DNA from: Trichormus sp. NMC-1
Lineage (GTDB): Bacteria > Cyanobacteriota > Cyanobacteriia > Cyanobacteriales > Nostocaceae
Length of the DNA stretch: 64,000 nt
NCBI RefSeq assembly: GCF_001858025.1
Contig: NZ_LZQD01000011.1
Span: 105,693 to 169,692, forward strand
Reading direction: 5' to 3'
Shown piece by piece: positions 1-8,500 of this stretch. How positions within the stretch are numbered: position 1 is the stretch's first letter; each line of letters begins with the position of its first letter. The notes beneath the pieces are model-generated. The model saw only the letters and a program-made list of their open reading frames with translations. It ran no database searches and had not been told where the DNA came from. The translations under genes and the position numbers were made by a program.

Positions 1-1069
1 CATCTGCTAATCGCACACCCATTCCTACTTTATCTAATGCTGGGGGAATCTCTATACCACCATTCCAGATCAATTTAACATTGCTGTAATGTGCCTCTAA
101 TTCTGGTTTAAGATATTCCGCAGTCCCACCACACAAAATCATCTCATTAATATCACGGGGTATTTCTTGTAATAACCAGCGCACTAATGCCCGAAAATAT
201 TCATCCCGACTAAGTTTGAGAGCAAAAGACATATCTTGAGCTTCTGCTAAAATCTCAGCTTCACTTTTACGTCGTGATAAGGTAGCTAAAACTTCCGACT
301 TACATTCAGATCCTGCTGCTACCACCGCAGCTATCAGATGTGGATCATCTTTCGATAAACCACTACAACGTCTAACAAAATCATCCAACATCCATGACAT
401 CCCAAAGGTATTTGATACCCCCGGAGTTACTGCACCTTTATTAGATATCTGTACAGAAGCATTGCGATATCCCAACATTACTACCGCAAGATTACAATTC
501 CTAATCTTTGTTCCCAAAATAGTGCGTCTATGTAGATAAATACCAACTCCTTCGGGGACAACATTCAAGTCTACCAACTTGATCCTGATTTCACCAGTAG
601 GTGTATTAAAACATTTTAGTGCCTGTTTTAATTTAGATTCAAGACGCTCCCTATCTTGATATTCTGAAGGTGGTAATAAAACAGCAAGTGAAACTGTGAA
701 TTTGTTCATCAGTTTCAATTTTTGACTAACCACCCACAAAACACCACAAATTTTTTGTACTGCATTTTCTTCTTTCAACTGCTTGAGTAAGGAGTTACCA
801 CCATATTTTTTTCTCGCTAGGAAACCAATAGCATAATATTCCTCACCAATACCCACCCAGCAGGTATTCTCTGGATCTGTTTCACCTGATTTAGTTTTTT
901 CATAGTTTTCTACTGACGCAACTGATACATCTGCTATTTCTGGTTCCATACACAGCAACGTAGGAAAGTCATTTTTATTAAATATACTTGCAATTGCTTT
1001 GGTTTGAGAACCACCTAAATCTATAGCCAGTGTCAAATCTGGGATTACACTATTTGTAGTTTTAGTCAT
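1..1069 (-). CDS. ParM/actin-like plasmid segregation ATPase (3' end outside window)
   Basis: The reading frame is open from an ATG at 1069-1067 to the left edge, so about 356 codons are seen and the C-terminus is missing. The start is set by AAGGAG seven bases upstream. Near residues 14-22 lies LAIDLGGSQTK, the phosphate-1 loop of the actin/Hsp70 ATPase fold, and near residue 330 ILCGGTAEYL, the adenosine-binding motif. Actin-like plasmid proteins polymerise and push sister plasmids apart, working with a DNA-bound adaptor; by inference this one does the same. The gene lies 99 bases downstream of the 172-residue gene on the same strand, consistent with one operon. The exact sub-family (ParM, Alp or StbA) cannot be judged by eye. 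Confidence 0.8.
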   Translation of the reverse strand, partial: MTKTTNSVIPDLTLAIDLGGSQTKAIASIFNKNDFPTLLCMEPEIADVSVASVENYEKTKSGETDPENTCWVGIGEEYYAIGFLARKKYGGNSLLKQLKEENAVQKICGVLWVVSQKLKLMNKFTVSLAVLLPPSEYQDRERLESKLKQALKCFNTPTGEIRIKLVDLNVVPEGVGIYLHRRTILGTKIRNCNLAVVMLGYRNASVQISNKGAVTPGVSNTFGMSWMLDDFVRRCSGLSKDDPHLIAAVVAAGSECKSEVLATLSRRKSEAEILAEAQDMSFALKLSRDEYFRALVRWLLQEIPRDINEMILCGGTAEYLKPELEAHYSNVKLIWNGGIEIPPALDKVGMGVRLAD

Positions 1070-1168
1070 GTTATTACTCCTTTTTCTATCAATGAACCGA
1101 AATATATTCTTTGTGATTTAATTTCGTTAATTATGATCCTAAAATTAGGTTTTACTTATTTATGGTGT

Positions 1169-1687
1169 TTATCCAAATAATGAACGGATATCCTGTCTAA
1201 TAGCCGTTTGTTCATCTGTTAATTCCATCTGTACCTCTACATCTTCGTCCCAAAAGTCATCATATTGCCCAGTTTCTGGAGATTGAGTAACTGTGATGTT
1301 ATTAGTAATTGTTGGTGCAACTCTACTTTTAGGAATAATAGGTTGTACTTCATCATTAGACATATCTAAAGCTATTCCTTCGCTTTCCATACTTTGCAAG
1401 ATTGTTTTAGGTGATGGCAAATCAAACTTTAGCTCTATTTGGATGTAATTCCACTGTCGTGAAAGCTCGAAAAATGAATAAACTATTAATTTTTTTAATT
1501 GTTTTTGATCATGTCCACCTGACTTCACATATGCAACTGGTAGGAAACACATTTTGGCTGCCTCCCATAATAAATCTTTTATATCTTTATCAGGGTAGTT
1601 TAGTAAATATTTTAGTAACATTCCATCTAATGAATGTTCCCTATATCTAAATCTGATTCTAGTTTCCAATAATTTTTCTTCGCTCAT
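1169..1687 (-). CDS. Small acidic-tailed protein, possible ParR-like adaptor
   Basis: This 172-residue protein has no family I recognise. Its N-terminal 80 residues are basic and mostly helical by composition (LLETRIRFRYREHSLDGMLL), while the C-terminal third is acidic (YDDFWDEDVEV). It is the first gene of a two-gene minus-strand unit with the actin-like ATPase. Such ATPases are nearly always encoded beside their DNA-binding adaptor, often about this size. The adaptor role is therefore inferred from position and size only. Classical ParR usually lies downstream of ParM rather than upstream, which is a point against the call. The leader at 1690-2590 contains palindromes and a tandem repeat that could be the binding site. 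Confidence 0.45.
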   Translation of the reverse strand: MSEEKLLETRIRFRYREHSLDGMLLKYLLNYPDKDIKDLLWEAAKMCFLPVAYVKSGGHDQKQLKKLIVYSFFELSRQWNYIQIELKFDLPSPKTILQSMESEGIALDMSNDEVQPIIPKSRVAPTITNNITVTQSPETGQYDDFWDEDVEVQMELTDEQTAIRQDIRSLFG

Positions 1688-2017
1688 ATAACACTAAACC
1701 ATCATTCTTATAATTTATATTTTCTCAGTCTCATGCAGTGAACCTTCTACATATATGTTTTTTTCTCATACAAAACTACTACAACTGTAATTTGTCAAAC
1801 TAATAACTTAAACCTCATCCAAGTTTAAAACTGGAGTTTTTTGAAAGGTAACAGTATATGATTTAGGAATAAAACCCGATTTAAAAAACTATGCGTTTCA
1901 AAGTAGATGCGGTTTACTATGATTGTTAAACTCAACTAATCTTTGCTTAGATAATATAGTAACCAGGGGAAATATTTATTTCCTTTCGTTATATCCAACA
2001 TATTGCAATATTAGTCA

Positions 2018-2061
2018 GTTAGTTGGAAACTAACAAAAAGTATAAATGGCTTATACTTTTT
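2018..2061. promoter_or_regulatory. Two adjacent perfect palindromes
   Basis: GTTAGTT-GGA-AACTAAC (2018-2034) is immediately followed by AAAAAGTATAA-ATGGC-TTATACTTTTT (2035-2061). Both arms are perfect, 7 bp and 11 bp. The second could be a bidirectional terminator-like hairpin, but it is AT-rich; operator or centromere use is equally possible. Confidence 0.5.
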
Positions 2062-2093
2062 GATATATTTTTAATCAGCTTTTCTATACCTTG

Positions 2094-2127
2094 TGCTTAT
2101 ATTGTTAATATGCTTATATTATTAATA
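2094..2127. repeat. 17-bp tandem direct repeat, two copies
   Basis: TGCTTATATTGTTAATA (2094-2110) is followed directly by TGCTTATATTATTAATA (2111-2127), with one mismatch. Short tandem iterons upstream of a segregation operon are typical of centromere-like sites, though two copies is few. Confidence 0.5.
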
Positions 2128-2607
2128 CAAAACTAAAATCAAAACAAAATTTAAATTGCGACAAGAGTAATTGCATACTACAAAAGTAGCAACAATGTAG
2201 TTCATTAAATGAGTAATTATGCTTAATATTTTTTGTGGGTCAGAAATGGTCACGCAATGGGAATAGATTGGGGATAACATGGGCAATTTATACAAAAACA
2301 AACTGTCGAAGAAGCTATTGAATTCAAAAAACTCACCTGATTTGGGTTCAAAATGGGGACGCGGTGGGGACGATCAATTTGGTTCAACTTTTTGCGTATA
2401 GCACTGCTGTATAATCGTGAAAGTCTTACTGTATAAGTATTTCAGGTGATTCAATCAAAAGTATTTAATACTACAAAGCTAGGCAATAAAGTTGATTCCC
2501 TGTGAGACGCAAGCCATGTTTTGTTTATACGCTCTATACGCCTACCACACCTAAAAAATAGCCTCACAACAACTTTTTTCTGAATATAAAGTTTTTTGGA
2601 GATAGTC

Positions 2608-3012
2608 ATGAAGTCCAACAAAACTAAGGGAACTGATGGAGTAGCTAAAAAAATTGTGTTACCTATTCGTTTTGCTGCTGATGAGTACGAGCAACTTAAA
2701 CAAAAAGCAAATGAAGCCAGAGTAAGTATCACAGAATTTATTCGCCGTGCTGCACTTCGACGGCGTGTTGTGGAATTACCCCCTCCCCTTGAGTTAAATT
2801 GGAAATTGTACGCAGAACTAAATGCTATTGGGGTGAATCTTCACCAAATAGCTACAGCAGCAACTAAAGCGTCGAAAACAGGACAAGGCGTAAATATTGA
2901 TCCTGAGCAGCTACAAAACTTAGTAGAATCCCTGCGTGCATCCATCAAGGAAACACAAATGCAACTGCTGGAGTGCGGGGTGACAGCTGCTGAATCAGAA
3001 GAAATTATTTGA
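2608..3012 (+). CDS. mobC: MobC-like mobilisation accessory protein
   Basis: The protein carries a ribbon-helix-helix-like N-terminus (LPIRFAADEYEQLKQKANEARVSITEFIRRAAL compressed around residues 15-45), then the NWKLYAELNAIGVNLHQIA segment and a helical tail typical of MobC proteins. MobC binds oriT and helps the relaxase open it. The ATG at 2608 is preferred over the upstream TTG at 2596 because GGAG lies six bases before it. The relaxase gene follows 190 bases downstream on the same strand, with a GC-rich dispersed repeat between the two. Confidence 0.85.
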   Translation: MKSNKTKGTDGVAKKIVLPIRFAADEYEQLKQKANEARVSITEFIRRAALRRRVVELPPPLELNWKLYAELNAIGVNLHQIATAATKASKTGQGVNIDPEQLQNLVESLRASIKETQMQLLECGVTAAESEEII

Positions 3013-3037
3013 TTGGTCAAAGACGTACCGGAGATGA

Positions 3038-3114
3038 TTGTGCTTCGCGCACTTTCAGCGAACTGCTTGCAGCAGCGCTAGTTCCCTCCGGGACGCTCCG
3101 CGAACGCTATCCCT
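3038..3114. repeat. Nostoc-type dispersed GC-rich repeat between mobC and relaxase
   Basis: This stretch is far more GC-rich than its surroundings and is made of small palindromes (GTGCTTCGCGCAC and CGGGACGCTCCGCG). It resembles the dispersed palindromic repeats common in Nostoc and Anabaena genomes. Related islands occur at 34684-34706, 35120-35208 and 55072-55108. Confidence 0.6.
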
Positions 3115-3202
3115 CTAAAATTCACCAAATTTTCCCAAATCTCCAATAGTATTCAGCCCCACCCTAAATAACCCATCGTAGACATCGCTGAAAGGAGTTC
3201 CC

Positions 3203-4804
3203 TTGATTGGTAAGCAGTTTAAAAATCAAAGCTTTCGCTCCACCCTAGAATATGTGCTGGGGAAGGAGAAAGCCACCATGATTGACAGCAATATGGGTGG
3301 AACTACACCCATACAACTAACTAAAGAATTTGGTGCAGCCAGAAGATTTCGCCCCAATCTCCAACGTGCTTGCGCTCATGTCATTCTTTCTATTCCTCAC
3401 CGCGATGTATCCCATGACAAAGGGGAATATCATGAACATTTAGAGGATGAACAATACACAGAAATTGCCCAGCATTGGCTCAAGTCCATGAAATTCTTGG
3501 GAGATGAATTAAATCAAAGCCAGTACGTTGTTGCCCGTCACCATGACACCAACCACGAACACATTCATATCATTGCTTCTCGTATTCGTATGAATGGCTC
3601 AGTCGTACCAGATTCCTGGGATTATCGCCGCAGTGAGGTAATATTACGACAATTGGAAAAAGAATACGGTTTGGAAGAGGTGTCTTGTAGCAGTGACAGG
3701 GTGGCTAAAACAGTGGAGAAAATTGGAATTGAAACAACTATTAGCGATCGCCATTCTCAAACCCAAAAACAAAAACACCACTCTTCCAATCAACCACCTA
3801 TTACCCAACTGTTGGCTGACATCATTGATGCAGCTACGAAAGACCAGCCAACTGTTACCCAATTGATACAGAGACTTCAGCAACAAGGTGTTGTGCTTCA
3901 TCCCCAATTTAATGCTGGGGGGTTGTTTAAAGAAGCGATCGCTTTCGAGTTGAATGGTGTCAAAGTCGGTGGGTATAAATTAGGGTCAGCATACAGCTTT
4001 CCAGGACTTCAGAAAAAACGAGGCGTATCTTATAACCCTGAGCGAGATTTAACAGCAATATATTCCTGTCGGGGTAAAAAACAGGTTGAAATGCCAGAAC
4101 CTACTGTTGAAACGATCATGGCAGCATTAGCATTGTCCCCAGAGACCGAAATAGCATTAGTGAATACTGATAAAAGTACGCATGGACAGGAAACTGGTTT
4201 GGAAAGTAGTGCAATACCGGAGACTATCGCTTCACTCACAACAGACAACGTACAAACCAAAGCTCATCAAGATACTACTGCACCATTAGTTAATACAAAT
4301 AGCAACGAGGGTAATCAAGAGATTGCGCGGAGCGCACTACCAAAGGCGATCGCACAAAATGCAATACCAAAAGAGATCGCTTCAGAAAAGTCTTCAAAAA
4401 ATGCTCTTGACAGTGAACCTAGAAGTGCATTTTCTGTAGACGGAAATAACCAAACTTCCAGTCGAGTAGGTGATGCAATACCAGCCCTGAGCGCACACCA
4501 GGAGGGTACTAAACCAAAAAACTACGCTAACAGCATCAACCCCATTATCCGCCTGTTCTGGCAGCAAGCAGGGCAACCTGAAACATATTCAGGAAAATAC
4601 TACGACCTTGAGCTAGAAAGAGATATTCTCAAACTGCGACGCAAAAGTGGAGAAGAAATTGCAGAACTTCCCCTCCGTGATGGTGCTGAAAGCAAAGATA
4701 AAGGTTTGACATCCGAAGATTTAATAATACTGGAGAGACTCGAAAAGTTGCTATTGAATCACAACCAGCAGCAAGAACCAGAAAATCAAGGAGAATTGGA
4801 GTAA
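3203..4804 (+). CDS. mobA: MOB-family relaxase (MobA/VirD2-like)
   Basis: The relaxase nicks oriT and pilots the plasmid strand during conjugation. The metal-binding three-histidine motif is intact: H113-x-D115-x-x-H118-x-H120-x-H122 in ARHHDTNHEHIHI. Y17 in LEYVLGK is a plausible catalytic tyrosine. The start is a TTG at 3203, chosen because AAAGGAG sits five bases upstream and the family's usual M-I-G/K N-terminus begins there. The C-terminal half (from about residue 300) is low-complexity and contains several copies of an A-I/L-P-x-x-I-A peptide coded by HIP1-related DNA repeats. No coupling protein or type IV secretion genes are in the window, so the plasmid may be mobilisable rather than self-transmissible. 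Confidence 0.88.
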   Translation: MIGKQFKNQSFRSTLEYVLGKEKATMIDSNMGGTTPIQLTKEFGAARRFRPNLQRACAHVILSIPHRDVSHDKGEYHEHLEDEQYTEIAQHWLKSMKFLGDELNQSQYVVARHHDTNHEHIHIIASRIRMNGSVVPDSWDYRRSEVILRQLEKEYGLEEVSCSSDRVAKTVEKIGIETTISDRHSQTQKQKHHSSNQPPITQLLADIIDAATKDQPTVTQLIQRLQQQGVVLHPQFNAGGLFKEAIAFELNGVKVGGYKLGSAYSFPGLQKKRGVSYNPERDLTAIYSCRGKKQVEMPEPTVETIMAALALSPETEIALVNTDKSTHGQETGLESSAIPETIASLTTDNVQTKAHQDTTAPLVNTNSNEGNQEIARSALPKAIAQNAIPKEIASEKSSKNALDSEPRSAFSVDGNNQTSSRVGDAIPALSAHQEGTKPKNYANSINPIIRLFWQQAGQPETYSGKYYDLELERDILKLRRKSGEEIAELPLRDGAESKDKGLTSEDLIILERLEKLLLNHNQQQEPENQGELE

Positions 4805-4984
4805 ATTTACGGTTTTATCAGCAATGCTTCAGATTTATATCAAATGATATAAAACACAAAATAAAACCTACCTCCAATTCTACTTTTTTTCAGTAGCACC
4901 ATCACTGAAGTAACTTTTAGAATCTAATTTTAGGGAACTATTAGTAGTTATCTGTGATGTCTAAGTTACTAATTTCGCTTTGTT

Positions 4985-5515
4985 TCAATATCGTGTGTCT
5001 TGATCAAAGGGCAAAGTATCAACATCCTCAAAATTACGCAAATCTATTTCCATCTGCTCCCTGCGTTGTAAATAGGTTTTATTATCAGTAATTCTTGCTT
5101 GCATCTGCTGTTCACCAAAATTGATGCCCTGTTCAGCATATCGAGCAGACAATTTATTGTAATTGTCAACTTCAATTTTTTTACGACGTTCCATTTCTTC
5201 CAGCGATTGAACGCTAATACCAATACTATGAGCATATTTTACATACTCCGGCTTCAGTGACCCATCACCATTAAATTGCTGCTTCTCTTCTTCTGTGAAA
5301 AAGTCATAAGCAGTGTAATTTACCCAAGATTCAGGTTCTGTTTCATCCAAGTATTTAAGATGCTCATATTTTACTTTTAAGGTAGTTGCATAGTCTTCAA
5401 TTGATTCATTATTCATTCCTATAGATAGCATTTGTTTTCTAGCTTCGTCTTTGAGAACTCCGTCTAAATTCAACTCTCCTCGGTGCATATTTAACCAACG
5501 AGTCAATCTTGACAT
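4985..5515 (-). CDS. Uncharacterised charged helical protein
   Basis: I do not recognise this 176-residue protein. It is highly charged and helical by composition, with a possible coiled coil around residues 105-165 (MERRKKIEVDNYNKLSARYAEQG region). The ATG at 5515 is preferred to a TTG two codons upstream because GAGG lies seven bases before it. It is divergent from the large polymerase-like gene, with only 53 bases between them, so the two share a promoter region. Confidence 0.6.
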   Translation of the reverse strand: MSRLTRWLNMHRGELNLDGVLKDEARKQMLSIGMNNESIEDYATTLKVKYEHLKYLDETEPESWVNYTAYDFFTEEEKQQFNGDGSLKPEYVKYAHSIGISVQSLEEMERRKKIEVDNYNKLSARYAEQGINFGEQQMQARITDNKTYLQRREQMEIDLRNFEDVDTLPFDQDTRY

Positions 5516-5568
5516 AATCAAACCTCAAGAAATAAAAATTTGGTTTGGGATAAAAATTACCTAAAATT

Positions 5569-8500
5569 ATGACATTAGAATTCAAGCACTTTGACACTAG
5601 ACTAAATCAATGGATTCATACAGATGGCAATACCAAAAATGCCAACTCAATTTTAACTGAAAATCTAGATAATACACTCTTAGGATTTTTCTTACCAGAA
5701 AAGAATTTCTCTTTCGGTCAGATGGATGAAAATACCACGGCAGCAAATTTAAAAAATCATCCAAATGGTGATGTTCTGCTGTTGTCATCCAAAACTAGAC
5801 TACTCTACGGTTCAGTAGAATGTTTAGAAGTCATTGAAAAACTTTGCCCAGATCGCAAAGACCGTGGTGCTTACGGTTCCATTTTCTTAGGTTCGTGTAA
5901 AAATGCCATCCATGAAAAGTTAAATATTCTAGTAGTAGATGATACTAATGGAGAAAATGGAGGCATATTACCAAATGATGTAGCATATAAATTTGTAGGT
6001 GACTGCTATGGTCAGATTACCACTAAACTATATGACCAAATAACTAACAGAAATGAACAAAAAGATAAAAGTTATCGTGTAGTACAGCATCGCTTTGGTT
6101 GGAGAGAACATGATGGAGAGGACACCAAATACCGATTTGGCAAAGGCACACTTCGTCCTTATAACTTAGACGAAATAAAATATGCAAATTCAAATAACAA
6201 ACCTAAAATCGACCTCATTATCCCCATATCTAGCTTCAAGGGAACAGATAAAGATAACCCTTCTACACCCATAAAACCCCAAATCAAACCAGGTTTATAT
6301 AATCAAACTATTTGGTTAGGTGAAAAATCACAGTCCCAAAAAGGTAAAACTGCCATCTCTCAATTACTAGCTTCTTTCCCCCAAGGTATCAAAGACTTTG
6401 CTGAAGAATTAGAAAAGCAAGCGCAAGAACTTGCAGAAATCCAGCAAGACCCCAGAAAAGTAGCACAGTTATATTGTGAAAAATATGAAAAACGTAAAGC
6501 TTTTATTGAACAGCAAAAAACTGAACAATTAGTAAATAAAGCAGTGGAATTATCTACTGATGACCCTAAGATAGATGAAAATTTATATACAGATGATTTA
6601 CAAGAAGATAGTGAATCTGAACAAGATGACTTGTTAATGTACAAAATTATTAAAGCAGACTTACTTGGCCATAACCAACTGTTAGAAACTGAGAAAGTTA
6701 AACAAGAACTTACACGATTTGTACAAAATGAATGGCGAGATATTGCCCTTGGTCGTGTCCTCACCTTTGACCGGGGAATGATTATTCCCTCCAAAGAACT
6801 CAAAAATGGTGAGATTTCTGTGCCTTGGATAGCTGAGGGTGAAAAAATTCTCAACTTTCGCTCCCCTTTCCTCAATGCTAATGGTTTATGTGTTTCCATC
6901 AACAAACATATTGAAGATTACTTAGGACCAGATGGCAAACCATTGGCAGGAATTATCGTGGTCAACGATGAAGACCACAAACGCATTCAAGCTAGGATTG
7001 AATCCCTAAAAGCACAAGGTATTGAAACTGAAGAATTAGACCCCATAGAAACAGAATCAGAACGTCAAGGTCGAGACTTTGATGGTGACTGTATTGGTGT
7101 GGAATTAGCCAGTAAATATCCAAATTTGACCGCCGAAGCTGAATACAGAAACTTGCCTGAAAATGCTTATGCTCCCACAGTCAAACTGAAAAAGCAATCT
7201 TTTTACAGAGAAGATGGTACACAACCTGAATTTGAAGAAATCGCTATTCATATGAGTGATGGTATCAGCGTTGGTATTATCAATAATCATGTGACAGCAT
7301 TAGAAGCTTTAGAGTCAGAAATTGAAACTTTAACAACTTATGGAAATTCTCAACAACAAACAGAATATTTAGACCAAGTTAGTAGTCATTATAAAAAATT
7401 AGTCAATTTAGAAAATAATCAAAACCATCCTCAAGCCATAAGGGAAGAATACAGAGAACAAATGCAGGAATTTCTCCAACTTGCATCTGTTCAAGATAGA
7501 AATTCTCAAGTGATAGAACAAGCAATGGCAATTAATCGGAATATTTACCGACAAATGATTGAAGCAGCTTGTTTCCAAAATCAAATTGCGGTGGATTTAT
7601 TCAAAAGTGCCAAAAAACCTGATATGGAGGTAATAGCTGAAAACAAACGCTATCTTTATCGAGATGTTAATTATATAAAAGATAAAAAATCTTCATCTGC
7701 TTACTTGAAGGAAGGTATTAACACTACTGGCTATTCACCAGTAGATTTACTAATAAACCAAGTTAATAAATACTTTGAAGCTTCTCATTTAGAATCACGT
7801 CCTATTATCCAATTTCAAGATTTATTTAAAGGTGTAGAATTTACTCCTCAACAAAAATTTCAGGCTATATTAGCTAAACAGGAATTTGATGATAAATTCA
7901 ATGTAGCCACCAGATTAAATAAACGTCGAGAAACTGAACAAGGACCTTATGCTGTTGTCAAAACAAGCAATGGTACAGAAATTACCATCACTAATCTCAC
8001 TCGCTACGAACATCCAGGAATTTGGAAAGGTTCAACACTCAACATCCGTTTAGAAGAAATTCCAGAAAAATATCGGTCTTTGCAACGTCCCCATACTTTA
8101 TTAGCAATAGCGCAAATTGATGGAGAAACGGAAAATGGAGAACCTAAATATTGCAAACTGGGAACAGTTAGTCAACAATCTGTAATTGACTATAAACTTA
8201 AACCAGGAATGATAACTCAGGGTGCAACATTAGTTGAACTTAAACCTGAACTGAGAGAAAGTCAAATCAAGTTACTGTTTCAAGAAGCTTATGCTGTTGC
8301 TGAAAATTTCTATAATTTAATTCCTGAAGACCAAAAATTACCAGCCGCAGCCGCAACATGGAATATATCAGCTTCCCGACAAGATGAATTAGAACAAGGA
8401 GATAATTCAAGTTTGAACTCTCGGAAGAAAGTTTCTAACTTTGTATTTGCAACTTTTGGTAAGGAAATAATAAGCCGATTAGATGAGTTACAATTTTCAC

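Larger units (their letters stand above)
1690..2600. other. Intergenic region between divergent segregation and mobilisation genes
   Basis: About 900 bases of AT-rich DNA separate the divergently transcribed segregation genes and mobC. I see no credible gene. It holds two adjacent perfect palindromes (2018-2061), a 17-bp tandem repeat (2094-2127) and, close to mobC, G-rich direct repeats of TGGGGACG near 2355-2370. A centromere for the actin system and an oriT for the relaxase are both expected hereabouts, but neither matches a consensus I can verify. Confidence 0.5.

Noticed and set aside
2370..2600. A defined oriT nick site before mobC
   Set aside because: No match to nick consensus sequences I know could be confirmed, so no site is claimed.
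2451..2732. 93-codon minus-strand frame
   Set aside because: It overlaps mobC antisense and its product has no plausible start signal.
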